Source of the DNA: Bacilli bacterium
GTDB lineage: Bacteria; Bacillota_I; Bacilli_A; RF39; UBA660
Assembly (NCBI GenBank): GCA_007117695.1
Contig: SKFZ01000009.1
Location: forward strand, 1-35,033
Length of the DNA: 35,033 nucleotides
Direction of reading: 5' to 3'
This document shows positions 14,364 to 23,477 of the stretch, piece after piece. The first letter of the stretch is position 1. Each line of letters starts with the position of its first letter. The notes beneath the pieces are model-generated. The model was given only the letters and a program-made list of their open reading frames with translations, ran no database searches and was not told the origin of the DNA. The position numbers and the translations under genes were made by a program.

Positions 14364-14385
14364 CATTTCTCCTCTTGACTTAAAC

Positions 14386-14391
14386 ATTATA
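14386..14391 (-). promoter_or_regulatory. -10 box of the LCP gene
   Basis: Minus strand TATAAT, 22 bp before the chosen ATG; the -35 region (TTTTCT at 17 bp) is weak. Confidence 0.45.
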
Positions 14392-14410
14392 CAATTAAAT
14401 TATGAAAAAG

Positions 14411-14431
14411 AAAAACTCATATTAATGAGTT
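14411..14431 (-). terminator. Intrinsic terminator of the gspF-pilD-yugP operon
   Basis: Minus strand AACTCAT, loop TAAT, ATGAGTT followed by T-rich sequence. Two bases of the metalloprotease stop codon are in the stem. Confidence 0.75.
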
Positions 14432-15122
14432 AATCTCTACCTCTTAACATTATTAAAAGTCTCAGTATATTTAGCAGTGTTGCGATCATTCCAGCAACAT
14501 ATGTAAGTGCTGCTGCACCTAACATGTTTTCAACTTTAACTTTTTCATCTTCAGTAATAAAATTATGTTTCTCTAACTCTGCTCTGGCACGTTTAGATGC
14601 ATCAAATTCAACTGGTAATGTAACTAGTTGAAAAACGAATGTAGCAAGTAATATATAAATACCTATTAACAAATATCCGGTTAACCCGGCGATAAAGGCA
14701 ACAAATATACTAAAATAACCCAAGTAAGTAACAAGCCTAACAACAGGAACTAACATAGCTCTAATTCTCATAAAAATATAGCCATCTTTATCTTGTATAG
14801 CATGTCCCACTTCATGAGCTGCAACCGAAACTGCTGCAATACTATTTGCATTATAAATATGTTCAGAAAGCCTAACGACTTTTCTCGATGGATCATAGTG
14901 ATCTGTAAGTTCTCCCTTTGTTTGAACCACTCTAACATTAGATAATCCATTTTTATCTAAAATTTCTCTTGCAACCGCAAGGCCTGTGTATTTTGTTTTA
15001 ACTTTTTTGTACATCCCATAAGATGATTTTATTTTAAATTGGGCATAAGTTGTAACGATTATTGCTAAAACAAACAATGATATAGTAACAACATTTTCAA
15101 GCCCTAATAGTGCTAAGTTCAT
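14430..15122 (-). CDS. Membrane zinc metallopeptidase, YugP family
   Basis: 230 aa from the ATG at 15122 (GGAGGG just upstream; longer in-frame starts lie inside the preceding gene). One N-terminal membrane helix (about 10-27), then the zinc site H-E-V-G-H at 103-107, the upstream conserved L-T-D-H-Y-D-P (72-78), and two to three more hydrophobic segments (about 120-175 and 205-225). The layout is that of the YugP/neutral zinc metallopeptidase family (DUF2268-independent, Zn_peptidase_2). Its substrate is unknown. It is the third gene after gspF and the prepilin peptidase with a 10-bp gap, so a role in turnover of membrane pilus proteins is possible but only inferred. Confidence 0.9.
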   Translation of the reverse strand: MNLALLGLENVVTISLFVLAIIVTTYAQFKIKSSYGMYKKVKTKYTGLAVAREILDKNGLSNVRVVQTKGELTDHYDPSRKVVRLSEHIYNANSIAAVSVAAHEVGHAIQDKDGYIFMRIRAMLVPVVRLVTYLGYFSIFVAFIAGLTGYLLIGIYILLATFVFQLVTLPVEFDASKRARAELEKHNFITEDEKVKVENMLGAAALTYVAGMIATLLNILRLLIMLRGRD

Positions 15123-15132
15123 GATATCCCTC

Positions 15133-15891
15133 CTAAGATAATATTGTGATAACACTCATAAAGTCTACTTGAAGTAAAAATAACATGAGTGCAGCGATTG
15201 CCAAAAATGGTCCGAATGGAACTATATGCTCTTTGTTTTTATTAATAGTAATTATTGAATAAGGGAGTGCAATAAATGAACTTAAAAATATAGTTATAAT
15301 TGCAATTGGAAACCCCAAATACATACCAAAAATAAACATAAGCTTTATATCGCCACCACCCATAGATTCTTTTTTAAAAACAACATCTCCAAACTTCTTT
15401 AAAAGAAGCATGAATAGTGCGGCAACGAAACCATTGAATAAAACCATGAAAAATGATACATCACCTGCATATAATGAATATATTAGCTTTGCAATAAGCG
15501 CAAATATAATCACCTCATCAGGTATAATCATAGTTTGATAATCACTAATGAATATTATAATCAATGATGAAACAAAAATCAATCCGATAATTAATTCTAT
15601 ACTTAGTCCAAAAACTAAATATGTAAAAACAAACAAAGCACCTGTTATAAACTCAAAAATAGGATAGAATGCCCCTATTTTAGTTTTGCAATTTTTGCAC
15701 TTACCTCTTTGAATTAACCAAGAAAGCACAGGAATCAACTCAATTGGAGTCAATCTGTGCTTACAAATAGGACAATTGGATGGTGGATGAACTATCGATT
15801 CTTCTTTAGGTAATCTATACCCTACTACATTGAAAAATGAACCGAATACTAACCCTAAAATAAATAATGTAATTATAATTATGATTTCCAT
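15133..15891 (-). CDS. pilD: Prepilin leader peptidase / N-methyltransferase (type A24)
   Basis: 252 aa polytopic membrane enzyme. Residues 14-30 carry the G-S-F-x-N-V-x-x-Y-R-L-P motif, then the two CxxC pairs C40-C43 and C65-C68 of the methyltransferase/zinc domain, and the two catalytic aspartates D117 (in I-S-D-Y-Q-T-M-I-I-P-D) and D181 (in G-G-G-D-I-K-L). The spacing of 64 residues equals that of the classic TcpJ pair. It cleaves class III signals and methylates the new N-terminus of the four pilins in this window. Shine-Dalgarno TAGGAGGAA; 8 bp after gspF. Also known as ComC or GspO in other systems. Confidence 0.96.
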   Translation of the reverse strand: MEIIIIITLFILGLVFGSFFNVVGYRLPKEESIVHPPSNCPICKHRLTPIELIPVLSWLIQRGKCKNCKTKIGAFYPIFEFITGALFVFTYLVFGLSIELIIGLIFVSSLIIIFISDYQTMIIPDEVIIFALIAKLIYSLYAGDVSFFMVLFNGFVAALFMLLLKKFGDVVFKKESMGGGDIKLMFIFGMYLGFPIAIITIFLSSFIALPYSIITINKNKEHIVPFGPFLAIAALMLFLLQVDFMSVITILS

Positions 15892-15899
15892 AATTCCTC

Positions 15900-17858
15900 C
15901 TAACTTTGAATTGTTTGATACATATTAAACATTGGAATAATTATAGCAAGAACAATTCCTCCAACTACCACTGTTAAGAATATGATCAAAAATGGCTCAA
16001 TAAATGTTTTTAATCTAGTAACTGAGTTTGAGTGTAACTCCTGGTAATAGTCAGCAACTTTTCTCATCATTTCAGGAAGTTGTCCAGTTTTTTCACCAGT
16101 TACAATCATCTCATATGCAGGCACTGGAAATGCCCAGTGTTCTTTAAATGATTTAGATATTTTTTCACCTTTCGCAAGGTTTGTAATAGTATCTAAAATA
16201 AGCATTTTAAATATTTCATTATTAGTAATTTTATTTAAAATCTCCATACTATCAGTAATGAAAACATTATGCGACAAAAGAGATGAGAATGTTTTAGAAA
16301 ACATTGTAATCTCATTGTATATAATAACATCACCAAATGCAGGCATTTTCATCAGTATCCACTGAACCATTGTTTTAAATAACTTTACATTTGAGTATAA
16401 GTATTTAAAAATCATTACAAAGACAATAAAGCCTAGAACAATATACAATGTATTATTTTGCAAGAAATCACTTGTTCTCATAATAAACAATGTAAACTCA
16501 GGTATTTGTGAACTATCCATCGATTCATAAATTTGAACGAATCTAGGAATAACAAATATTAAAATAAAGCCTATTACACCAACTGAAATAGTAAATATAA
16601 TAATTGGATATAACATTATTGTAAGCATTTGTTTTCTGGTTTTATCTATTTCTGTAAAATATTCACTCATATCGTCTAAAACTTCGGCAAGCTGTCCTGT
16701 CATTTCAGCAGTCTTTATCATATTTATTAATATTTGTGGGAATGTATTTCCTTGTTTAGTAAGGGCTTCACTAAACGAATCACCCATAGTCAAATCATAA
16801 ATGATTGACCTAAATACTCTTTGATAACTTTTTTTAGGAAATTGATTTGTCAAAATTTTAAGTGAGTCAACAAGCGGTATTCCCGCCTTTATGTAAGTTG
16901 ACAATTGTGTTAAAAAGAATATTAAGTCTTTATTTTTTATTTTAATAGACGTACCACTATTACCATATAAAGCTCTTATCATCTTATTAGTTCTAATACT
17001 ATAAACTTCCATGTCTTCAGATAATAAAAATGAATGTACTTCAACTCTCGAATAAGCATCAAAGTATCCCTTTACTACTTTACCATCTGCATTTTTAGCT
17101 ACATATTCAAACAGTTGTTTAGTTTTACTCTTTTCTTCTTTATCCTCATCAAATGAAGACAATAGTGCTTCTTTTTCAACTTCTAATCTGTTTTTACGAT
17201 TTTTAATTAATGTTAAATTATTATATTGTTTTTTTATACTATTTTTTAAAGTGTATGGCCCTTTTATTAAAGCTTCTAAAAAACTATTAATATAATCTCC
17301 TAATGACTTTTTCCCAAGGTCAATTTGATCGTTTTTATAATTATTTAACTCTTTTGCTTTGAGTTCTTCTTCTCTTTGTTTTTTCTTCTCTTCGATTAAA
17401 TCTTTCTTTTTGGCAGCCAATCTTTTTTGACGCTCTTCATTTTCTTTTCTTTTTCTTTCGATTTCTGCTTCTTTTTCTTTCCTCATTAAAGCTTTAACTT
17501 CTTGATTCTTTTTGTATGCAAAAATGAACTTCTCAAAGATTTTATAATAAACTCTATAAACAAAATAGCAAGAGTATACAAACCCTCTAAATACAAAGTC
17601 CAAAAATGAGTTAATATAATCAAATAATATACCCAAAAACAAAAACATATAAATTAATAAAATTCTTGCTCCTTTTAAAAAGTATATTAAAATATTTGTT
17701 AGTGTATTAATTGTTGTATACGATAAAACGTATACAAACAAGAAAAAACCTACTGAAAAATACTTAATAAATCTAAAAGGCATGTGCAAAAGAAAATTTA
17801 AACTTTTGTAAACAAAAATAAATGGTAATAAATACTTTGGTTTGCCCACAAAAAACAC
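15900..17858 (-). CDS. Type IV pilus platform protein (GspF/PilC/ComGB) with long N-terminal extension
   Basis: 652 aa from a GTG at 17858 (AGGGG 7 nt upstream; the TTG at 17864 touches the Shine-Dalgarno sequence). The C-terminal ~405 residues are a complete GspF protein: start L-F-E-Y-V-A-K-N-A-D-G (about 249-259), first T2SSF repeat near 310-430, three membrane helices, second repeat near 500-620 and a final helix. It anchors the pilus and couples the ATPase to pilin addition. Before this come about 245 residues not found in ordinary GspF proteins: three or four hydrophobic segments (about 10-110), then a very charged, probably coiled-coil stretch (about 114-175, rich in E, K and R) and a linker. 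First gene of the gspF-pilD-yugP unit. Confidence 0.92.
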   Translation of the reverse strand: MFFVGKPKYLLPFIFVYKSLNFLLHMPFRFIKYFSVGFFLFVYVLSYTTINTLTNILIYFLKGARILLIYMFLFLGILFDYINSFLDFVFRGFVYSCYFVYRVYYKIFEKFIFAYKKNQEVKALMRKEKEAEIERKRKENEERQKRLAAKKKDLIEEKKKQREEELKAKELNNYKNDQIDLGKKSLGDYINSFLEALIKGPYTLKNSIKKQYNNLTLIKNRKNRLEVEKEALLSSFDEDKEEKSKTKQLFEYVAKNADGKVVKGYFDAYSRVEVHSFLLSEDMEVYSIRTNKMIRALYGNSGTSIKIKNKDLIFFLTQLSTYIKAGIPLVDSLKILTNQFPKKSYQRVFRSIIYDLTMGDSFSEALTKQGNTFPQILINMIKTAEMTGQLAEVLDDMSEYFTEIDKTRKQMLTIMLYPIIIFTISVGVIGFILIFVIPRFVQIYESMDSSQIPEFTLFIMRTSDFLQNNTLYIVLGFIVFVMIFKYLYSNVKLFKTMVQWILMKMPAFGDVIIYNEITMFSKTFSSLLSHNVFITDSMEILNKITNNEIFKMLILDTITNLAKGEKISKSFKEHWAFPVPAYEMIVTGEKTGQLPEMMRKVADYYQELHSNSVTRLKTFIEPFLIIFLTVVVGGIVLAIIIPMFNMYQTIQS

Positions 17859-17887
17859 CGCCAATCCCCTACTTTATCGTTATTACA

Positions 17888-17896
17888 ATTATAACA
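17888..17896 (-). promoter_or_regulatory. Extended -10 promoter of the gspF operon
   Basis: Minus strand TGTTATAAT, 29 bp before the GTG start and just downstream of the trmK terminator. Confidence 0.55.
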
Positions 17897-17899
17897 TAA

Positions 17900-17934
17900 A
17901 AAAAAGAAAAAAATAACTTATTTTTTTCTTTTTT
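17900..17934 (-). terminator. Intrinsic terminator of dnaG-rpoD-trmK
   Basis: A perfect inverted repeat with 17-bp arms (17900-17916 and 17918-17934), nearly all A/T, that includes the trmK stop codon and its last lysine/arginine codons, with a T-run on the minus strand. Confidence 0.65.
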
Positions 17935-18613
17935 TAGCCAAACAAACTAATATTTTGTATTTTGCTTTTTTAAATACTTTCGTATACGGTATATTTTTAT
18001 ATGTTTCTTTTAAATTATCGTGTACATATTTCATATAATCTTTATACCTTTTTGTATACTTACCAAAATAAAGTTCTGAAAAACTATATGTTTCTTTTTT
18101 TAATTTTTCATCACGTTTTTTTTCATCATCATTTTTGTATTTTTCTTTTCTAGCTCTAATAAACCTTATTAAAACATAGTATTTACCCTTTTCAAAAACG
18201 ACAAATTCAGTATCAATTTTATATTTGTTTTTATACATGTATTTTCTTAGTTTATACAAATTATTGTTACTTTGAATAATAATTGTTCTAGCTGCTTTAA
18301 AATCACTATTTTCCAATATTTTAATTATAGTATTAGTACCCATCCCAGAGATGACAACATTATCAGACTCTCTTAATGTGACATTTTCAAGTCCGTCATT
18401 CAACATTATTTCTAAATTAGGCACAACATATTTCTTTTTGTTAGCCTTAGCAGCCTTTATAGCATTTTCGTTAACATCAATTGCTAATACACTAGCAACT
18501 CTCTCATTTTTTAAAAGATAAATACCTAATAGAGCATGATCACACCCAACATCAACAACCCTTTTTTTAGTAATTACTAAATTAGAAAGTTCATATAACC
18601 TTTTAGATAACAT
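17918..18613 (-). CDS. trmK: tRNA (adenine-22-N1)-methyltransferase
   Basis: 231 aa from the ATG at 18613, which has GGTGA 5 nt upstream; the GTG at 18622 overlaps that site. SAM-binding Rossmann motifs: V-V-D-V-G-C-D-H-A-L-L (about 20-30), V-L-A-I-D-V-N (about 43-49), and V-V-I-S-G-M-G-T-N (about 86-94), the TrmK signature. A helical, lysine-rich C-terminal coiled coil follows. TrmK makes m1A22 in some tRNAs. It begins 1 bp after the rpoD stop, and the dnaG-rpoD-trmK order is characteristic of Firmicutes. Confidence 0.94.
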   Translation of the reverse strand: MLSKRLYELSNLVITKKRVVDVGCDHALLGIYLLKNERVASVLAIDVNENAIKAAKANKKKYVVPNLEIMLNDGLENVTLRESDNVVISGMGTNTIIKILENSDFKAARTIIIQSNNNLYKLRKYMYKNKYKIDTEFVVFEKGKYYVLIRFIRARKEKYKNDDEKKRDEKLKKETYSFSELYFGKYTKRYKDYMKYVHDNLKETYKNIPYTKVFKKAKYKILVCLAKKRKK

Positions 18614-18614
18614 A

Positions 18615-19694
18615 TTATTCACCCAAATAATCTTTCAATTTCTTAGCACGTGATGGGTGTCTTAGTTTTCTAAGAGCCTTCGCCTCTATTTGTCTAATAC
18701 GTTCTCTTGTTACGCCAAACATTTGACCAACTTCTTCTAAAGTCCTACCTCTTCCATCTTCAAGTCCAAACCTTAACTTTACTACTTTTTCCTCACGCTC
18801 TGTTAAAGTTTCTAACACACTACCAATTTCATCTTTTAACATCTCATTTGTAGCATACTCCTCAGGAGACAAATTTCTTTCATCTGGCACGAAATCACCT
18901 AAATGTGAATCCTCTTCTTCACCAATTGGTGTTTCTAAAGAAACTGGTTCTTGACTAATTTTATAAATATCTCTTATTTTTTCTACAGGAACTTCCATTT
19001 TTTTAGCAAGTTCTTCTTCAGTTGGTTCTCTATCAAGTTCTAAAGTCATTTGTCTTTGGATTCTTGCAAGTTTATTAATTGTTTCAACCATATGAACAGG
19101 AACCCTAATTGTTCTTGCTTGATCAGCTATAGCTCTAGTAATGGATTGTCTTATCCACCATGTTGCATAAGTAGAAAACTTAAACCCTTTACCAACATCA
19201 AACTTTTCAACCGCTTTCATCAACCCAATATTACCTTCTTGAATCAAATCTAAAAATAGCATCCCACGACCAACATATCTTTTGGCAATACTTACAACTA
19301 ATCTTAAATTTGCTTCAGCAAGTCTACTTTTAGCACTCAAATCACCTGCGATAATTTGATCAGCTAAAGCTAATTCTTCATCCATCGACAATAGCTTTAT
19401 TTGACCTATTTCTTTTAAATACATTCTAACCGGATCGTCGATAGTTAAATTTTTAGTTAAAATTTCATCTGGTTCAACTTGTATCTTTTTTCCTTCTGCT
19501 TCTTCATCTGGTGCTACAACTTCAATTTTGTGCTCACCTAAAGCATCATAAAGTTCATCTAACGAATCAGCATCCAAATCAAGCCCTTTTAATGCTGTTG
19601 CTAACTCTTCATACGTTAACTTATTATCATTCTCAATTCCCAACTTAATTAATTCAGCTTTTCTCTCCCCAAACGTTTTTATTTCATTAATCAT
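18615..19694 (-). CDS. rpoD: RNA polymerase primary sigma factor
   Basis: 359 aa. A short region 1.1 (residues 1-80) is followed by region 1.2 ([11 protein letters not shown]), region 2 with [22 protein letters not shown] and [11 protein letters not shown] (-10 reading), region 3, and region 4 with R-L-R-F-G-L, then [11 protein letters not shown] (-35 reading helix-turn-helix). Length is as in Bacillus SigA. The start overlaps the end of dnaG by 8 bp with GAGGAG 9 nt upstream, so the two are probably coupled. Confidence 0.98.
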   Translation of the reverse strand: MINEIKTFGERKAELIKLGIENDNKLTYEELATALKGLDLDADSLDELYDALGEHKIEVVAPDEEAEGKKIQVEPDEILTKNLTIDDPVRMYLKEIGQIKLLSMDEELALADQIIAGDLSAKSRLAEANLRLVVSIAKRYVGRGMLFLDLIQEGNIGLMKAVEKFDVGKGFKFSTYATWWIRQSITRAIADQARTIRVPVHMVETINKLARIQRQMTLELDREPTEEELAKKMEVPVEKIRDIYKISQEPVSLETPIGEEEDSHLGDFVPDERNLSPEEYATNEMLKDEIGSVLETLTEREEKVVKLRFGLEDGRGRTLEEVGQMFGVTRERIRQIEAKALRKLRHPSRAKKLKDYLGE

Positions 19695-21435
19695 TATTAT
19701 CTCTCCTCATTTTTAATTCTACTATCTCTTGAGCAACTTTTGCCTTCTCACTAGATGATCTACTATCTTTCAATTTTCTTTTAAGTAATTCAATAGAATA
19801 ATCTAAATTATAATCTTCAATTACTTTAATATAATCTTCAATTTCTTCTTTTGCATAATCTTTTTTTAAATTTAATCCGTTTAAAAAACCAATAGTTTTA
19901 ATTATTTCTTCATCTTCTATTTCTGTTATTAAATCAGCTTCATTAATATAATTGTTTTTTTTGTAAAAAATAATTATATGCTTTGCTAAATCACGAAACC
20001 TTTTACTTGGTAAACAGCTTACTTTTTTTAAATATGATTGAATAATCGAAACATCATTTAGCATATAATAAACTAAATTCATCTCTGCTTTTTCATATTT
20101 GCTATATTTTCTTTTAATAATTGGTTTTGAACTTGAAATATATGCTTCTTCTTTTTTTTCGTCTTTTTTTACTATTTTTGATTTTAAAAACTGTTTATCA
20201 AGTCCACTCTCTTCTGCAAGTTTATTAATTGAAACTTCAATTAATATATCATCATCAATTTTATTAATCGCTTGAGTTGCTAAGTTAACATATTTTGAAA
20301 GTCCATCGCTAGAATTCAAATCTAATGTCTTTTTATAGTGTTTTAATTTAAAATCAATTAGATCAGTAGGATTTTCAGTTAATTCAACAAAAGCTTCCTT
20401 ACCATACTTCTTAATATAATCATCAGGATCTAGGCCTTCTTCTATTTGAATGATTTTTGGTACTATATTGTTTTTAGTTAAAATATCAGCCGCACTAATT
20501 GTAGCGTTAACTCCAGCATCATCTGAATCAAAACATAAAAGAACTTCATTTGAAAGTCTTTTAATCAAATTTACGTGATCATTTGTAAATGCTGTTCCCA
20601 TTGTTGCAACAACATTCTTAACACCTGCATCATAGGCTTTAATAACATCCATAAAACCTTCCATTACAATGACTTTTTTATTTATTCTAGAATAATTTTT
20701 GCACCGATGATAATTATATAAAAGTTCTCCTTTTTTAAAAATATCGGTCTCTCTAGTATTAACATACTTGTTTGTACTTTGATTTTTATAATCTCTTCCG
20801 CTGTAAGCCACTACATTTCCATACAAATCCCAAAGCGGAAACATGATTCTATTATAAAACGCATCATACATTCCTTTTTCGTTTTTCAAAACTAATCCAC
20901 TTTTCAAAATGTTTTCATTATCGAATTCTTTTTTCAAAAGTAAATTAGTTAAACTGTCTTTTTCATTAAGTGATAATCCAATTTCAAATTCTTTTATAGC
21001 CTCATCACTTATTTCTCTATCTTTTAAATACTTTTTCGCATCCATACCCATTTTAGTATTTAAATTATTTTTAAAAAATTTATTTGAAATATCATATATT
21101 TTATAAACCGGATTTTCTTTCTCTTCTTTTCTAGTTACATCAATGTCGATATTAACTCCAGCTTTATCAGCGGCAATCTTAAGCGCTTCTTTAAAGTTTA
21201 TGTGCTCATAATCCATCAAAAAATTGAAAACATTTCCTGTCGCACCACAAGAAAAACATGTATAAATTTGCTTCTCTTCTGAAACACTCATACTAGGATT
21301 ATTATCATCATGAAAAGGACAAACGCCAAAATAATTTTTCCCTCTTTTAGTCAAGGAAACATATCCACTTATCAAATCAACTATGTTTATATTATTTCTA
21401 ATATTTTGAATTTCTTCTTTAGATACTATGCTCAA
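19687..21435 (-). CDS. dnaG: DNA primase
   Basis: 582 aa from a TTG at 21435. The GTG at 21444 is part of the Shine-Dalgarno-like GGAGTGATC, while the TTG stands 8 nt from GGAG and gives the normal primase N-terminus (E-E-I-Q-N-I-R...I-V-D-L-I). The CHC2 zinc site is C39, H42, C60, C63. The TOPRIM catalytic domain has [10 protein letters not shown] and C-F-D-S-D-D-A-G. A helical C-terminal part would bind DnaB helicase. It synthesises RNA primers at the replication fork. First gene of the dnaG-rpoD-trmK operon. Confidence 0.97.
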   Translation of the reverse strand: MSIVSKEEIQNIRNNINIVDLISGYVSLTKRGKNYFGVCPFHDDNNPSMSVSEEKQIYTCFSCGATGNVFNFLMDYEHINFKEALKIAADKAGVNIDIDVTRKEEKENPVYKIYDISNKFFKNNLNTKMGMDAKKYLKDREISDEAIKEFEIGLSLNEKDSLTNLLLKKEFDNENILKSGLVLKNEKGMYDAFYNRIMFPLWDLYGNVVAYSGRDYKNQSTNKYVNTRETDIFKKGELLYNYHRCKNYSRINKKVIVMEGFMDVIKAYDAGVKNVVATMGTAFTNDHVNLIKRLSNEVLLCFDSDDAGVNATISAADILTKNNIVPKIIQIEEGLDPDDYIKKYGKEAFVELTENPTDLIDFKLKHYKKTLDLNSSDGLSKYVNLATQAINKIDDDILIEVSINKLAEESGLDKQFLKSKIVKKDEKKEEAYISSSKPIIKRKYSKYEKAEMNLVYYMLNDVSIIQSYLKKVSCLPSKRFRDLAKHIIIFYKKNNYINEADLITEIEDEEIIKTIGFLNGLNLKKDYAKEEIEDYIKVIEDYNLDYSIELLKRKLKDSRSSSEKAKVAQEIVELKMRRDNND

Positions 21436-21491
21436 ATAGATCACTCCCTAGTATAATATACGATACTAAAAACAAAATTCCTTTTTTTATA

Positions 21492-23477
21492 TCAAAAAAA
21501 TGTAAAAATTTCCATTTTTTCCTTAAATTTTATTAAAATCATCCCATTTCTACTCGTTTTATAATATTTATTTAAATTATTTAATACCTTCTTGCTAGGT
21601 AAATTATATAAATTATTTTTGGATGCAGAAATCAAACTTACTTTTGGGTTCAAATTTTTTAAAAACTTTTTCGAGCTACTAGTATTAGAACCATGGTGTG
21701 ATATTTTTAAAACATCTATATCTTTTAATCCATAATTTTTAAGTATTTTTTCTTCTTGTTTTTTATAAATATCACCTGTAAGTAAAACACTATAATTATC
21801 AAAAGTAATAAAGCATACTAAGCTATCTTCGTTTTCATCAGTATACACATCATTGATAAAGTTAAAAGTGTAATCATTAACTTTGATTTTGTACTTACTA
21901 ATATTTTTAACAGTCACACTTTTTTTAGTCGCTACATTAACAATTTTATTTTCTAAATAATTGTTTCCACCACTGTTTAAATAAACATTATTTACATCAA
22001 AGTTTCTTATAATGTTTGGTGCTTCTTTGGCGTGATCTAAGTGACCATGAGTAATTACTAAATAATCAATTCTATTAATACCTAAACTTTTTATAAAAGG
22101 AATAATAACATAATTGCTTAAATTATATTCATTATCATAAAAATGACCCCCTGTATCGAATAAAAAAACTTTGCTTGCTCTTGGCATTACAAATAAGATG
22201 CTTTCTCCCATGCCTACATCTATCATGTATAGTTTTGAATAATTTATAAAATAGTTACTGTTTTTGATTATTAAAATTATTAATATAGTTATCATAAAGT
22301 ACTTTATATTTGAACTTTTCACATATAAAAACAAAATAAAATAATATATTATAGTTAATAATATATTTGGTCTTTTAAATATAATTAAAAAAGAGTCATT
22401 GTTTAAATATGTAACTAGGTTTTCGAATAAGACAATTAAATAAGATAAAATATATTCATTTGAAAAAACAAAAGATAATACTGAAACAGGAAACAAAACT
22501 AAAGTGACAATTGGTATAAATATTAAGTTATAAATAAAAGATAATATGTTATATTCAAAAAAGTAATAAATAGTAATTGGAAAACTAGCTAAACTGGCAA
22601 CTAATGAAATGTTGAAGAGTTTTAAAAAATAGTTTTCATATTTTTTGTTGTATGAAAAAACTAATATATAAAAAGTCACAATAAATGAATAATAAAATGA
22701 TGGACTAAACAAATAATAAGGATTATAAAAAAGCATTATACTTAAAATAAAAATTAAAATATAATAATTTTTTAATTCAATTTTAAAAGTTTTTTTAAAA
22801 AATACTAATATAAATAATAAAGCAGCCCTGTAAACCGAAACCTTCATAATTAAAAACGAATACAGTAATAAAAAAATAGATACTAAAATATAACTATATA
22901 AACTTCTTTTAATGAATAGTTTTAAAATGCTCAGCAATATAAATGAAAAAAACATTACATGCATTCCAGAGATTGAAAATAAATGGCCAATACCCATTTT
23001 ATTATAATATTCATTACCAATGTTTTTGCCTAATATGAAAGTTTTTATGTAGTTTTCGTTCTCAAATCTACTACTTTTTTCATTCAAATAATTTTTCAAA
23101 AAATAAAGTTTTGAATCACTTTTAAGTATGGAAATATCATCTGTTGATACTGCATTAAAGATTTTCTTTGATTTTAAATATTTTTTATAACAAAAAACAT
23201 TAAAGTTTCTGCTTTCTCTAATTTCTGTTTTATCATTTTCTAAAAAAACCTTATCACCATAAATAAACTTGCTTGTATCAGAAGTATATACAATAAAGTT
23301 TTGGCTAGAATTTACTAAAATATAGTTTTCACTTATTTCATAAACAATGCCTACTATACTATCTTTTTTATACTCATGGTTTTTAAAATTAATAATTAAT
23401 ACAGAGTATACTATCGCAAAAAATAATATTATAAAGTATGTCTTTTTATATTGTAATAAGTTCCTTAAAGTTATTAT
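21492..23477 (-). CDS. comEC: DNA-uptake channel ComEC, complete but without a usual start codon
   Basis: The frame is open from a TAG near 23490 to the stop at 21492, but its first NTG codon is a TTG at 23099, inside the protein. The ~120 codons before it encode a proper ComEC N-terminus: a transmembrane helix (T-Y-F-I-I-L-F-F-A-I-V-Y-S-V) and a DUF4131 OB-type domain. So the gene must start upstream of 23430. I place the start at an ATA at 23477, which has AGGAG 9-10 nt upstream; this is uncertain. The ComEC channel domain with G-I-G-H-L-F-S-I-S-G-M-H and many membrane helices follows, then a metallo-beta-lactamase domain (M-I-D-V-G-M-G-E, T-H-G-H-L-D-H, L-L-T-G-D-I, S-H-H-G-S). It carries incoming single-stranded DNA across the membrane. 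It overlaps the end of comEA by about 32 bp. Confidence 0.85.
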   Translation of the reverse strand: MITLRNLLQYKKTYFIILFFAIVYSVLIINFKNHEYKKDSIVGIVYEISENYILVNSSQNFIVYTSDTSKFIYGDKVFLENDKTEIRESRNFNVFCYKKYLKSKKIFNAVSTDDISILKSDSKLYFLKNYLNEKSSRFENENYIKTFILGKNIGNEYYNKMGIGHLFSISGMHVMFFSFILLSILKLFIKRSLYSYILVSIFLLLYSFLIMKVSVYRAALLFILVFFKKTFKIELKNYYILIFILSIMLFYNPYYLFSPSFYYSFIVTFYILVFSYNKKYENYFLKLFNISLVASLASFPITIYYFFEYNILSFIYNLIFIPIVTLVLFPVSVLSFVFSNEYILSYLIVLFENLVTYLNNDSFLIIFKRPNILLTIIYYFILFLYVKSSNIKYFMITILIILIIKNSNYFINYSKLYMIDVGMGESILFVMPRASKVFLFDTGGHFYDNEYNLSNYVIIPFIKSLGINRIDYLVITHGHLDHAKEAPNIIRNFDVNNVYLNSGGNNYLENKIVNVATKKSVTVKNISKYKIKVNDYTFNFINDVYTDENEDSLVCFITFDNYSVLLTGDIYKKQEEKILKNYGLKDIDVLKISHHGSNTSSSKKFLKNLNPKVSLISASKNNLYNLPSKKVLNNLNKYYKTSRNGMILIKFKEKMEIFTFF

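Noticed and set aside
23099-23445. Gap between comEC (if started at TTG 23099) and comEA, seen first as an intergenic region
   Set aside because: The gap is fully open in the comEC frame and encodes its N-terminal helix and DUF4131 domain, so it is part of comEC.
21492-23477. comEC as a decayed pseudogene
   Set aside because: No internal stop or frameshift is seen, and channel and metallo-beta-lactamase motifs are all present; only the start codon is odd.
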